Notes: generated from the sequence alone by a model not told the origin. Positions 1-13,345 are shown, numbered from the stretch's first letter. The stretch is 64,000 nucleotides of DNA from Mortierella alpina (GCA_029449245.1 JANATF010000008.1:124001-188000); one strand, 5' to 3'. Made by a program: numbers and translations.

Positions 1-429
1 GGGCTCAGGGGTCTGATCCCACTCTTACGATTGTGGGGAAGGGGAGGAGGAGGAGGAGGAGGGGTTGATCCTAGTCACCGGCGCCTGCGTAGAAACCCCC
101 ATCAGATCTGGGTATATACACCTATATAGAGTGGTCGATCAACGATGCATGCACACGTACTTCGCACATCTTTCGTGCACTGCGCTGCTCTTCTTGTTTC
201 TTGTTCAACAACGACGAGCCTTGGCTACAGCCCGAAGAGCTTTTCTCAAAGTCCAATTGGCTTATGCTTACACACTGCACAACCTATGTGTATATTTGTA
301 TGTGGTGGGCTGTGGTCCCTTGTGCTGGTCCAAACAGCATCTGACAAACACGTAACAATTTCTGTCGACTTTTATACCTAGGCAATCGCCACTACCATTT
401 CTGTCCATTGAAGCAGAAGAAAAAGGCCC
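1..429. other. left edge, no gene seen
   Basis: No convincing coding region. A GGA-repeat purine run lies near positions 43-62. The short open frames have no splice signals or recognisable protein character. The right end is the 3' flank of the minus-strand gene ending at 430. Confidence 0.5.
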
Positions 430-1191
430 CTAACCGTCCTGATCACTCTCGTGGTAATAGTCGAGCCCTTCAACGTTCATGGCCCACGCCTGTGCACGAC
501 CACGCTGATGCCTGTCCCGTCCATGCGCTGTGCCTTCCTCATCATCGCAGCGCTCCTGCTGCTCTGCGTCCAACACCACCGTACTTCTTGCTTCTACTGC
601 ACTGACACTCGTGAGTGACGTCTGCGGCGACGCTGTTGATGCTGTTGCTGGTGTTGCCTCTGTGGAGGACGCGTTCGTCAACGTCCTGGCACCCGTTGGA
701 GTCACCTCATGGAATTCTCCTGTCGTTGTTCTTTGAGCTTCGGATCCCGTATGGCTTTCGCCGCCACTGCTAGCAAGCTGGCTGCCTGGAAGAGGTCCGC
801 TGTCCCTTGTTGAGACAGCTGGCACTTGTGTCTCTGCATTCAATGCATGTCGAAAGCGGTAATCCGGCAAATCGGTAAAGATGTATCCTGCATGAATGCC
901 TCCCATCTGACCGCTTCGACTGTACCGATGCTGATGTGCGGTCAGTGAGCCCAGTCGAATCAGTCGTCGCTGGTGGCAGTCTGGACAGCGACAGTCGGGT
1001 GCTGTGCAGAGTTTCGTGCGAACTGGGGGGTCATTGGTTGTAAGAGAGTGTTCAAGGCTGTTAGAGACAAGTGAGGGACAGAGAAAGACATAGACCAGAG
1101 GGAATTAAAAAAAAAAATCAAATCTGATTTTGAGCTGCATGGGTATTATACCTTCGTCTTCCGGAAGATCAAACGATATGGGCATCCCCAT
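430..1191 (-). CDS. hypothetical protein with a cysteine cluster (2 exons, 210 aa)
   Basis: Exons 1152-1191 and 430-1022. The donor GACGAAG/GTATAA and the acceptor CCCCCCAG/TTCGCA join in phase 1, and the total is 211 codons including the TAG at 430-432. ATG at 1191 is the first in-frame start. An early cysteine cluster (C-x4-C-x-C-x2-C-H, about residues 18-28) is followed by a basic stretch and a conserved-looking segment, GYIFTDLPDYRFRHALN. The C-terminal half is rich in Ser/Thr/Ala and looks disordered. The cysteine spacing could bind a metal, but I do not recognise the family. Another acceptor at about 1061 was tested; it does not keep the downstream frame with this first exon. The next gene to the right, also on the minus strand, stops 315 bp from this start. 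The model rests on phase consistency only. Confidence 0.45.
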
Positions 1192-1506
1192 GTCAGGCAA
1201 GACTCGCGGGATAGGAGGTAAGGGAAGGGTTCGTCAGTGGCCGCACACAACTCGAAACAATGCATGCACACCTCAGGCAAGAGGGCCAGACGTTCTCCCA
1301 GTGAAGAAGGAATGTGTGCGTTGACCTGATCCACAATGGCTGTCAGCACGGAAGAACGCTGCGAGTGCAAACGCACCAGTGCGCCTTGGAATTATTATTA
1401 TTGTATAGGTATTGTAGTAGTTTATAGTAGTTGACAACGTAGAAAAGGGCAATGGGGAGGTCATCACTTCAAAAGAGAAGGGTCATTAGCGTGCAGAGGC
1501 ATGGGT
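1192..1506. promoter_or_regulatory. intergenic spacer between two minus-strand genes
   Basis: About 315 bp between the stop of the 436-aa gene and the start of the 210-aa gene. It holds an open frame (about 1146-1376, minus) that cannot be joined in phase to the downstream gene, and an AT-rich TTATTATTATTG stretch near 1392. It presumably carries the terminator of the upstream gene and the promoter of the downstream one. Confidence 0.35.
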
Positions 1507-3403
1507 CTAAAAGTCGGGGAACGTGGTTGTATCAACGACTGGGGACAAAGGCGCGTTGTTGTCCAGCATCTCCTTGGCTTCCTGGATGCCACGCTCAACA
1601 ATCAGCTTGATCCAAGTCTCGAGCTAAGTAGTATCCAAAGAACAATACCTTATGCTGTTAGTCATCTCTTTCAGCGTTACATAAAGGCGTCGTCCTTTTC
1701 CTTCGAAGCGCATACCTGCTCACGTCCTAGGTCAGTGCGCCTGACAATCTCAATGGGATTGAATGCCCCGTCAGTGATCTTGAACTCCAGTCTGAACTTG
1801 CAAGCCCTGCAAGAGGAAAACCGAGAGATGTCATCGATTAGTAGATGCAGTGAGAACACTGAGGGTCTTTTCAACAAAAGTCAAGAGTATACTTACTGAA
1901 TCAAAAAGCGCCAGTTCTCGGCAGCCCTCCATGTCCGGATGGTATTCTCGTTCACCTTGTCGACCAACCCGAATGGCATCTTGGTAAGACGGACGAACGC
2001 GTTGAAGACCATACACATCACGTAGCCATCGCTATCCAATTCCATCCACACAGAACAAAGTCATCTTGTCAGACAACCGTATGATCTGGTCCTGCGCAAC
2101 CTTATCCATCTCTAGTCCGTAATTCTTACCTCAATGCATCCAAGAATCCATTCTTGTCTGTCGATGGAGAAGGAAGAGGGCTCCTTGTCTCGGGCCTGAA
2201 AAACTCTAGGAAAGCATGACAACGGTCTGATGTACACAAGTGTTAGATGAAATGCACTCTCATATGAGTGCCTAGAGCTTAGTGAAAAAAAAAAGGCTGT
2301 CCACTCACCAAGAGTCATCGTGTCATCCCACTGGTCGTCGTTTAGCCACGATGGAAGGCTTGCACCATCCCCCTGGATCGAAGGATTCGTGATCAGCAAC
2401 TGCTCAAAATGCGTCTCGATCCTGTCCGCCTGGGGCTTGAATAGATACTCCTGGACAATGGCAAGGTACCTCCTCATCTCCTCTCGCTCCTCTTCCAAGT
2501 CTCCAAAGTTGAGCCTGGCGTAGCAGTAACCTTCGGGGCTCGACTCGTCATCCGACTCCAGGACTCGGTTCTCCTGTTCCAGAATACAGAGCATTTCAAT
2601 CACGGAGAGGGCTGCCTGTCGATGGACTGTAAGAGCCGAAGGGGTGAGCACTGGCGCGTGCATAGAGTACATCCTGATGGACGAAATAGCCTTGGTGGAT
2701 GACTCTAGCAAGGCAAGCAAGTCGATCGAAATAGAGTCGTAGCGGTGTTGCTGTGTGTTGAGAGAATGGCTTGAGAACTCCTTGCCATGATGTCCGAGCT
2801 GCCGCGACATGTCGTTGTCGTCGAAGGATGTCGGAGAGTCCAGTGCTTGCTCGTGCCCGTTGGTCGCATGGGCGGATGGCGAAGGATAGCTGATGATGCC
2901 CCAAATCTCAAGAACCATCTGAATGTCCTCATGGCAGTTCCTCAAAAGCACCTCGGGACTGGGATCCATTAATCCTGCGCGTGGAGCAATCAAGTCCAAG
3001 AAGCTGAGCTTGTCATAGTCCAGGAACCTATTTGCAAGTCAGTCCACACAAAAGGCTGTTAATATACTTTGCTTACCCCCTTTTTTTGGCTTTTCATTTG
3101 CGCGTAACAGTTCTATCGAGTTTACTCACCCCTCACATATCGTGCCACCAGAGGCATAGTACTTTTGCAGATACGTGATGGATCCGAGCGCACGGATACT
3201 GGCTCTGTTACGTGCGCTGCGCGCGAAGCTTCGCGTCTCTCTATGCAGACAATATTGATGGCAACCAGTCGCCCACGGGTTAGCCTTCATCCATGAGTCA
3301 AGGCGCACAGTCCCATGGTGCATGCTTTGTCTCCTTGCATAAGCTTTCGCAGACATTCGTACCTTGGCTTGATGTACCCATCGGAAAATCTGAGTGCACT
3401 CAT
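1507..3403 (-). CDS. conserved-looking protein of unknown function (7 exons, 436 aa)
   Basis: Exons 3363-3403, 3130-3240, 2309-3027, 2130-2226, 1897-2031, 1716-1806 and 1507-1623; all six junctions have GT-AG ends and matching phases. It starts MSALRFSDGYIKPR and ends TTTFPDF. No signal peptide or membrane helix is seen. The middle (about residues 51-290) is mostly helical in composition with acidic surface stretches. The C-terminal 150 residues are hydrophobic and well ordered: SDGYVMCMVFNAFVRLTKMP, then WRAAENWRFLIQACKFRLEF, then LETWIKLIVERGIQEAKEML. The DGYVMCMVFN segment loosely recalls calponin-homology helices, but the match is too weak for a call. The multi-exon structure with perfect phase makes this a real gene. 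No function is claimed. Confidence 0.7.
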
Positions 3404-5915
3404 GGTGTGTATGGTATTGTCTGCTGGACGGTGGGTGTGGCATGGACGTTCGTGTTCAGGTTCATAACCCCGTTGACGTTGACGAAGTAGAGCAAACAGA
3501 TAAAAGACATAGCTGTCAGCCGTCTTTCTCATTTTTTGTTGTTTTTAGCGTTTTTGCTAAAAGGCTGTTGACATGCAAAGGCGTGTCCGAGGGTCGCGGA
3601 GAAGGGTGAGGAGGAAGGTCGGACGAAGGAGCGAAAGGGCTGGAGAGGCAGGCGGCGTGGTGGGGCCAAGGGGCGGCAACTGGGAGTGCTGGGGGCGGGT
3701 GAGGACTCGAGACGAAGGCAAAAGCAGCAAAGGCGGATGGATGTTGGCAAGGCGAGGGGCGGAGAGAAGCATGGGAGTGAAAATATGCGGCCGGAGGGGG
3801 GTGGCTGTGGCTTCGGTGCAGGGCAGCACGGTGCACTGTGGGCTGTGAAAACATCATCGGCAGTACCGTACCTTCGGTGGGGCACCGCTTCTTTCTTTAG
3901 CTCCTGCTGAGGTGTGTTGTCAGGTTTGAGATCAGGTCGAGCAGAGCGGTGGTGTGTGCTGTGGCAGAGTGGACAGGAGCGAGTATGAGAGAGAGAAGGT
4001 GGAAAAAGACGAAAATGGAGAAGTAGAGAGAGAGAGAGTGAGAGTGAGAAGGAGAGCAGCTAAAGAGACTCGACCATGCGGCGACAAGGGGAGCCAGGAA
4101 ACACAAATAGCCTGCTTAGGCACACGTCCTCACGGCAGCATCATACGGCATCCTGTTTCCAGCTGGGGAGAGGCGTGTCAAGAATAGAATGCGACCAAAG
4201 AAGGTACGGCAGGCAGAAAGCCCTTTTTTCTCTTTTCCCTCCCGACAGCCTGGGCGGGCACCAGGACGGACGCAGAGAGCTGCCAGGAAAGGAAGAGAGA
4301 GGACCGATACGGATCAAGCATTGTACAGAAAAAAAAGGGACAGCAAGGAGTCTGTCTACATACACGATGCGGATGGGGACCAGCTCTTGGCTCTGCATGG
4401 CTCTGCACGGCTCTGAGTGATATATTTGCATCGCTGCGTCTGGCAGCATCCTCTAGGTATCGCGGACCGTGTAGCCAGCTCTTCACGCTCCTCGCTGCCA
4501 TAATGGGTCTTCATACGCCGGGGCCAATCAATAGTTAGGGTCGTGCGCGGCTCCTGTTGGTGAGAACATCAGTGCTAGGCAGCTGGATATGGTTCTCAGC
4601 AAATCTATGGGCCTTGATAGATTCAAACCTAGGTTAGCCAAGTAGCATGTATAATGGCTTTTTCGCTCCGCGTTTGCCTTGCAGACCAACATCCAAGAAA
4701 ATCAAGGAGTCGCTCGTGTCGCAGACATAAAATAATGAACGAGAAGCAACACACCATAGATCTCTAAGCTACGGAGACGTAAAAGGAGCGACAGGAGAAG
4801 GTGGAGAGAGAAAAAAAAACTCTGAGCCTGGGCGAGCTTATGAAGGCTCATTTGAGAAAAAGCACGCTCACAGGCACAATGTCGCAAGTCCTTCGACCGC
4901 GTTATCTAGCGAGCTCGTTGCTGCAAAATCCTCTTTACCTGATACCTTTGGGGATGTCTCGACGGACGTTTGGTAAGGTGTGTGAATGATGATCGATTCT
5001 CAGCGCCGCGCGAGAGCGCGCGTGCATGGGCCGAATTATTCTGCAACCGAGGTCCATGCGCTGGCCCTGCCAGTGGCCCGTGTGTGCTGCCCTCGTGCGC
5101 GCACCAGCCGCTCCACACCTTGATCCCATTCCCACGCACATGGCGACATCCCTAGCGCTGGAATCTCTTTTGCAGATGCCAAGTGTACATTCACGTATTG
5201 CATTGGGATTCATGTGTTGACCGTTGCTGAATTCATTCATCCGTCCAGATCAGCGACCACCAGACCACCAGCCAGACCACCAGTGAGCGATAGGCGTTAA
5301 ATCACTACTGCCGTATGTCTAGTGGACCAGCCATTCCAGTTTATCCCACAGAGCTTTCTCCTTTTTGAAAGCCTCCGAAAGACAAGCGGCTGCAGTTCGT
5401 TCAGCAAAGCCAACGCAGCAGGTGTGCCCTTTTTTGCTTGCGCTGGTAAGGTGGCCGGGGCGAACGAGAACTATCCAGGAGTTGCATCATGATGATACAT
5501 GGCCGTGCGCTGTGAGGACAGCGGACGATCATCCTTCAAAAAAAAAAGTCCAATGGCAAGGATAGCATTGTCGACTGCAGGGTCAGGTTCATTTGCGGGC
5601 TGGGCCGTGTAATGCGGTGTCAGCATGGTAGGGTCAGAGTTCCTCTCTCCCCCCTCCATTGGTGATGTCTTCATCCCTGCACGATGGACTAAGCACAGAG
5701 AGAGGGAGACAAGGGGGGTGCATGGGGACCACACCGCCGCGAGAAGCAGTGGAGACATAAAAAGACCCAACCCCGCTACCCTTTTCCTTTCCACTCTTTT
5801 CCCATCCGCGCCTCCATCGTCCTCACCCCTTTGTCTCCTATCCCACCTTCCTGTCCTTCTTCTTCACACACACCTCGTCCTTTTCTCTTTTTTTTCTCAC
5901 TCTCTGCCTCAAACC
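3404..5915. other. 2.5-kb divergent intergenic region
   Basis: Lies between the start of the minus-strand 436-aa gene and the start of the reticulon gene. From about 3500 to 4070 the plus strand is purine-rich (pyrimidine-rich on the minus strand, fitting a leader of the left gene). From 5760 to 5910 the plus strand is CT-rich, the leader of the reticulon gene. Three close ACCAGACC direct repeats occur at about 5257-5283 (consecutive GACCACCA units). No coding exon with splice support was found, although short frames exist on both strands. Confidence 0.45.
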
Positions 5916-7068
5916 ATGGAGCACGATAACGCCGGTATGGACTACCTCAAGGTTGATCACCCTCAGTCGACCAGCTCCGACTCCATCTTGCACGATCCAC
6001 TGCCCGTACCCCGCGAGCGAAGCGGCAGCGACTCGCCCAAGGCTCACGTTGACAGTATGACCTTCTCTCTACCTTTCGTGTGTGGATTTGTGATATAGCA
6101 GGCAAAAGAGTCGAAAAGAGCCTCTTTGTAGGATCTGTTCTGACGGGGCACCCATCCCTTCCTCTTTCCCCATGACCCCTATAGATCACTCCTCTGCGTA
6201 TATGACGCCACGCCTCCGGAGTTTGCTCTTGTGGGAAAAACCTGCCGTCTCGGGGGGTGTCCTCGCTGGCTCGCTGGGCTTGGTGCTTCTGTGCCGATGG
6301 GTCTCATTGCTGAACCTTGTCTGCGCGCTCTTTGTGTTTGGAATCTCTGCGTCCTTTGTCTATGTCAATGGTCTGGTGCTCCTTGGCCATGTCACCAGCA
6401 AGCCCACCGCTCGACCACTCGAGTAAGATCATGAATTCCCTTTTTTTTTTTTTCACACCGTGAGCTGTTGACGTTCTACTGTCCGCCGTTACAAGGCTGA
6501 TCTTTTGCTCTTTTTTTTTTTAACTTTTTGTCAATGTTTGTGGTGCACACAGCAAGTACTACTCGCGCTCGGCAGAGTTCTTGCACCTGGAGGCCGATAC
6601 TTTACACCGAAGAGTAGATTACGTGACCGACGGCCTGAACGTGGTCCTGACCGAGCTGGCCAAGGTGGTCCTGATCGAGGACAACAAGCGTAGTCTCAAG
6701 GTAAAAAAAAAAATAACGGCCACTTGGATTGGACCTCTTACCGTCGTTGACCCCCTTCCTGACATATGTCGTGCTTTCAATTGTAGTTCATTGGGATCTT
6801 TTACACCGTCTGGACCCTGCGCACCTGGTTTTCAACGACCACGCTTCTTTCCATGATCCTGGTCTCTCTTTTCGCTGCGCCTCGCATTTATCTCGACAAC
6901 CAACAGGCGATTGATACACACCTGGCTCAGACCAACAATATCGTCCAGGCTCATGTTGGCAAGGGTTGCCAGATGGCCCAGGAACAATGGACCAATGTGT
7001 ACACAAAGGCAGAGCACTTTGCTCATGAGAAAGGCCTTCTGAAAAAGACGGAAACAAAGCAAGAGTAG
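5916..7068 (+). CDS. reticulon-like protein (4 exons, 268 aa)
   Basis: Exons 5916-6054, 6185-6422, 6553-6700 and 6787-7068; phases agree and the stop TAG is at 7066-7068. The reticulon-homology domain starts near residue 50 with LLLWEKPAVSGGVL, the typical fungal Rtn1 entry. Two long hydrophobic hairpins follow (about residues 62-110 and 176-208), separated by a hydrophilic loop (KYYSRSAEFLHLEADTLHR to EDNKRSLK). Known family role: hairpin insertion into the outer leaflet to curve tubular endoplasmic reticulum. The N-terminus (about 45 residues) is Ser/Asp/Pro-rich and disordered. The C-terminal 70 residues are amphipathic and charged, ending KKTETKQE with no KKXX signal. A CT-rich leader precedes the ATG, and AATAAA lies 52 bp after the stop. 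Convergent with the methyltransferase gene to the right. Confidence 0.88.
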
Positions 7069-7119
7069 GAGGATGTTGTTCTCATTGGCATGTGGATTGT
7101 TGTGTTTTGGTGTTTATTG

Positions 7120-7125
7120 AATAAA
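7120..7125 (+). terminator. polyadenylation signal of the reticulon gene
   Basis: AATAAA hexamer 52 bp past the stop codon, inside the 272-bp space between two convergent genes. Canonical motif at a fitting distance; the cleavage site itself cannot be seen. Confidence 0.5.
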
Positions 7126-7340
7126 ACCTCGGAAAATGCAAGTTGAGTATGGTACAATAGATGCTTCTCTCTAGTTCACGGTCGCCACTGTCTATCGCAT
7201 GGGGCAAGATGGGATATCAAACAACCAGGAAGAGAAAAAAGAATAATAGTAGCGGCGGTCCCAGAACGATTGGAGATAGGAAACGGATGATAATAGATGA
7301 AGTAGATAGGAAAGGTTAAAAAAAACAATGCTGACAATGT

Positions 7341-8746
<1,406 letters not shown>

Positions 8747-10207
8747 GTTGAGGGTGAAAGGGATGGGTGGAGGAGTGGAGCGGTGGAGATGCAAACAAGC
8801 AGAAAAAAAAAAAAAAAGAAAAAAAGGGAGAGGCCACCAAAGCGTCGAGAGACGCCACAAGCCACAAACAAACGAAGCGAGATCCACGTCGTAATATGTC
8901 ACGGTACATGGGAGTGCTGCGTCTATTACGTGTGCTCATCGCTCTGTGCACATGAGGTACCAGCGGAGAGTAGGCTACCCCAATGAAGAGCCTCTCGATG
9001 CACACTCTTTGAGAAAGGGGGCCTAGGCACGCCATGCATTGATAGAGGTGGAACTCGAGTCATAGAGAAATATGGTTTATTGAGAGGTGTGCCGTTGGGG
9101 ATGAGGAAGGCGCACGTTTGGAGGAAGGGGACCAAAGAGAGAAAACAAAAGGGAGAGCGAGAGATGGACAGACTTGGCGCACGAGCAGAGGTGGACAGGA
9201 TGAAGCAACGAGACAGAGAGGGGCGAGCAGAGAGAAGGAGCAGATCCATGGGCGACGGTGCGGCTCCATGGGCTGCACCGTGGACACACCTGCGCAGACA
9301 AGAGACATCTGCCGAGCGCTGGCCACATAAAATAAATCGCACGCTGAATGCGTTTCCATCGTCCATCCGGCCAATCCAGCCAATCCAGCCAATCCCGCTC
9401 TCACCTCCACCCCAATCCTTTTTCTTTGCCTGCCCTTTTGTTTTCCTCTCTGTTTGTGCTGTCCCCCCTGTCTCCTTTCCCTGCCGCCCATTCCCATCAG
9501 CGTCCTCGCTGCAGCATCGCGAGTCGGCCGGAACCACAGCCCGTCCGCGTAGACACCCACCCACCTTGCCCACAAACACCGGTGAACAATTTCGAATCAG
9601 CCATCAAACAACAGTCGCCCCGCTCTCGCTCTCCAGCACCCCGTCTCTCTCTCTCTCACACACCCACGCCCGCTCTGGTGCTGCTGCCGCCCCTTTCGCC
9701 CAGCTGCCTCTCACGTCCAGGACCATTCGCGCCATTCGAGGACTTGTCTGAGCCAACGAAAAGCACGTACATAACTACATTTCGTCCTGCGCCTTTCCCA
9801 AACTATCGTCCGCTTACCTACCGCATCCTACCCTGCGCGAAAAACCACTCGGGCCGTGTTACTCCAAGACGCACACCGCACAACCCCATCCGCACACACG
9901 CCTCATTGGATCCTACGACCGTCATTTGTGTTCTCTGTTCGATTCGCCTGCAACCCGTGCTTTTTTTCTCTGCAAAAAAGAAAGCTCTACCCTTTGAGCT
10001 CAGGCAGAGGATTGTCCACCGGCTCCCAGGGGTTAGACAGAGCGAGGAAGAGCCTCTATCGCGGGGACACACAGGTCCTCTCGCGTGTCAGCAAGCACGG
10101 CCTTTGCGTGTGCCACTACGCAAGTGATCCTCCAAGGCGAGGAACGACCAGGCCAGTGTTCACTTTCTTTTCCCCCATTTTCAAGCCCAACCGTGAACAC
10201 CGCCCAT
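8747..10207. promoter_or_regulatory. divergent promoter region, PRMT1 / Cdh1
   Basis: A 1.46-kb head-to-head spacer. The left 350 bp is CT-rich on the minus strand, the right 800 bp is C/T-rich on the plus strand, as expected for two leaders. Long open frames on both strands here are low-complexity Ser/Pro/Arg translations of these tracts with no splice logic, so they are not called as genes. Three tandem CCAAT units lie at 9371-9395. Confidence 0.5.
9371..9395 (+). promoter_or_regulatory. three tandem CCAAT boxes
   Basis: CCAATCCAG occurs twice head to tail and is followed by a third CCAATCC, with 9-bp spacing. CCAAT is the site of the HAP/NF-Y complex in fungi (known). The cluster is about 810 bp before the Cdh1 ATG and 625 bp from the PRMT1 ATG, so either gene could use it. 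Confidence 0.45.
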
Positions 10208-12873
10208 ATGGACGCTCAGTTCAAGAAGCGGGTCCAGGCCGTCCAGCAGTCAGAAAGCAGCCGGCCTACAGTAACGCCCGATGACGCTTCGTCGGCTACA
10301 AGACATCGCCAGCATCAGCTACCTCATCACCACCCAGGACTTGTCTCCCCAACATCAGCAGCAAATAATCACAATCAAGCCTCACGGACCACAGGAGGTC
10401 CCATCCGCACAGCGGTATCGGCAGGTCGCTCAACGCGGGCGCGAGGACCACCGGGTACACCCACAGGAGGCAGCGGATTCTCTAGTTCTGGTAGAGGAGG
10501 TCTGTTTGGTCATCATGGCTCAGCGCCTTCGGCCCTACTGGCCAGCCCTCATCGGCCATTAGGGATGGTCTCACCGTCTGCTATCGGTGCAAGAAGATCT
10601 TCAGGAGCTGGGGTTGCTAGCACAGCAGCCGGGAGCAGCACCCCTGTCAGGAAGACAGCAAGGACCAACAACAATACCAGCAACACTCCGAACGGAGGCA
10701 GCAACAACAGCAATGAGAACAACGTTCTCGGAAGCAGCAGCAACACCAGCCATAGCAATACTATCAGCAGCCATATCAACATAAGGAACGGAGCTCGCCA
10801 GAGCACGCCGCCCCGGAACACAGAAGCGAACGCCAGCAATATACCATCCAACGCGCACGACATCCTTCCTGGCACGGGGGGCTCGAACATTCTTCGATCA
10901 CCAGGGATGATGTCTCCATCCAAGAAGCGTGTCTATGACAGGTATGGGGAAAGGAAAGGCTCGTCGTTAGTCCATAGAAATAGACATGTCCAAGCTAACC
11001 AGCCGATTGTTGCTTTCAATTGCAAACACAAACGCACACCCCCTTATAGGTTTATTCCCGTCCGAGAGGGTGGCCTGTCTGAACACTTTGACCTGCTCCC
11101 CGATACTCCTGCGACGCCTTCACGACAACGAACGCGGAATCTGTCGATGACCCCTAATCATGCAACTCATTCGTCGGATCTTTACAAAAAGGGTAACGTA
11201 ACAAAGCGAACTGCTTTCTCATTCAGAACCCCAAACCTTGGACTTGATCCTCCCCCCTTCCACCCCTGAGACGATATAACGAGACTTACATCTGCATACC
11301 CCTCTTTCTTTCTTTTTTTTTTTCTCGTTCTTCCGTCTTAACCGTTTTCCGTGTCCTTCGCTCTCCCCTCCTCCTTCAACTCTGCACTCAACCCCCCCTA
11401 TTTTTCTGTACCACTAATGGCACGCAACACTTCTCACTAGCAGCACAAAGCCAGGCTCACGACGCCGTGCTCGCGAACGAGCTCATGTTGACGCACAGCA
11501 CGCATGACCCTAGTCTGCCTCCAAGCACACCGCGTCGGCTCTTTGCCTATGCCTCTACAACAACGCACAACACCATGCACTTTGATTCTCCCTCACGCCA
11601 AATCTACGCGCCTACGCCTGTCACGCAGGAGAGTCGCAATATCCTGCTCAGCCCCAAGAAAGCACCAAGGGCGATCAGCAAAGTACCTTTCAAAGTTTTG
11701 GACGCTCCTGAACTCAAGGTATATATCAGCTAAGGCCTCGCTTGTGGAGCGAGAGCACTTTGCAAAGAGTATGCCTAAAAAAAATGCGAGAGAGTTCATG
11801 GTCTAATGCATTAGATGTACCTGCCATTGCTCTTTTGGTCTTTTTGCTTCAACTAGGATGACTTTTACTTGAACTTGGTCGACTGGTCGTCGCAGAATGT
11901 CCTTGGCGTCGGATTGGGAAGCTGTGTGTACCTCTGGAGTGCACTCACGAGCAAGGTCACCCAGCTGTGTGATCTGGGAGTGACCGACAACGTTACCTCG
12001 ATCAGTTGGATATCAATGGTAGGATCACCTACCCCCCGATTCATTACAGTTTGTATGTGTAATTTATGAATGGTGTCTAATCTTGTTTTCTCCCCTCCAT
12101 CGTATTTGTAGGGTTCGCATTTGGCGGTGGGGACCGACAAGGGGACGATTCAGATCTGGGATGTGCAAAACAGTCGAAGGGTCAGGACCATGACCGGGCA
12201 CACTCAAAGAGTCGGAGTCCTGGCCTGGAGCGATCACACACTGACGTCTGGGAGTCGAGACCGCAACATCTACCATCGCGACGTGAGATCTCAGGAAATG
12301 TGGGAACACCGGCTGTCCAGCCACATGGGAGAGGTGTGCGGTTTGAAGTGGAACAGCAGTGGTACACAACTCGCCAGTGGAGGCAACGACAACAAGCTGA
12401 TGGTATGGGAGAGGGATTCGGTTCTACCGCTGTACAAGTTTCGGGACCACACAGCGGCTGTCAAAGCCATTGACTGGAATCCGCACCAGAGCGGCGTCCT
12501 TGCGAGTGGTGGAGGGACGGCCGATCGCCATATTCGGTTCTGGAACACGTCGACGGGCACAGCAATCTCGGCCACCGACACTGGATCCCAGGTTTGTAAT
12601 CTGGCTTGGTCCAAGACGACCAACGAATTGGTCTCGACCCATGGTTATTCGCAGAACCAAGTGCTGGTGTGGAAGTATCCATCGATGCAGCAGATTGCCT
12701 CGCTCTCCGGACATTCCTTACGTGTTCTTTACCTGGCTCTGTCCCCCGACGGCCAGACGATCGTCACCGGTGCAGGCGATGAGACCTTGCGGTTCTGGAA
12801 TGTCTTTCAAAAGAGCAAGTCTGAACGACGCGACGACGACGGGCTCGCGGATATAGTCAGCACCATTCGCTGA
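10208..12873 (+). CDS. Cdh1/Fizzy-related WD40 activator of the APC/C (5 exons, 692 aa)
   Basis: Exons 10208-10941, 11050-11192, 11441-11718, 11857-12018 and 12112-12873; phases agree. It recruits substrates to the anaphase-promoting complex during mitotic exit and G1 (known family role). The C-box DRFIPVR (residues about 244-250) is split by intron 1 within the Arg codon. The signature KVLDAPELKDDFYLNLVDWS marks the Fizzy-related rather than the Cdc20 branch. Seven WD40 blades follow, with GTIQIWD, GSRDRNIYH, GGNDNKLMVW and GAGDETLRFW visible. The last two residues are Ile-Arg, the IR tail that docks on the APC/C. Residues 1-240 are unusually Ser/Asn/Gly-rich and disordered (NNSNENN, SSSNTSHSN runs), longer than in yeast. 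Exon 3 may begin at 11441 or 11444 (adjacent AGs, one residue difference). A CT-rich leader precedes the gene. Confidence 0.93.
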
Positions 12874-13345
12874 AAGCAAGATCGCAGATCTTCATTCATT
12901 TTGCCCTTCTTTGCTTTTTCCCTCCTCTATGGTTGCACCTCTTTTTCTTTTTTCTTTTTTCTTTTTTCTCTCTGTGGCATCTCTTCTCTGGCTCTTTTTC
13001 ATTTACGCTTTGTTCATAACTGTACCCTTATGCGCTTTCGGCGTTTTTGTCATCCTATTGTAACATACTGCGTTCTGTCATCACAACTTTTTTTTTTTCC
13101 TTTTTTTTTTTTTTTTTTTTTTTTTTTGTTTGGTCTTCACCTCCCTTCGCCACATACATGGTCCTCTCATGAATAAACTCGCGGATGCTGAGGACGAAAA
13201 AAAAATACCAAGTCAAAGACGGGGGTGGTTTTTTATCCAGAGAAAAAAAAATACCATCATGCCTGCCGTAACGAAACTTTTTTTTTTAGTTGTCGCGCTT
13301 CCCAATAGAGATGTTTATTGGGGAGTTGTGAGTGCAAAAAAGCAT
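12874..13345. other. convergent intergenic spacer with a T-rich tract
   Basis: About 470 bp between two convergent genes. The first half is T-rich with a run of about 28 T at 13100-13127. ATGAATAAAC near 13168-13177 contains a possible plus-strand polyadenylation signal. No coding content is supported. Confidence 0.5.

Noticed and set aside
2030-2130. Apparent frameshift in the 436-aa gene
   Set aside because: The first reading used the wrong frame of the 2130-2226 exon; with the acceptor at 2226/2227 all phases agree and no shift is needed.
8926-9751. Overlapping long frames on both strands in the PRMT1/Cdh1 spacer
   Set aside because: They mirror each other over CT/GA-rich leader DNA and have no conserved motif or splice signals.
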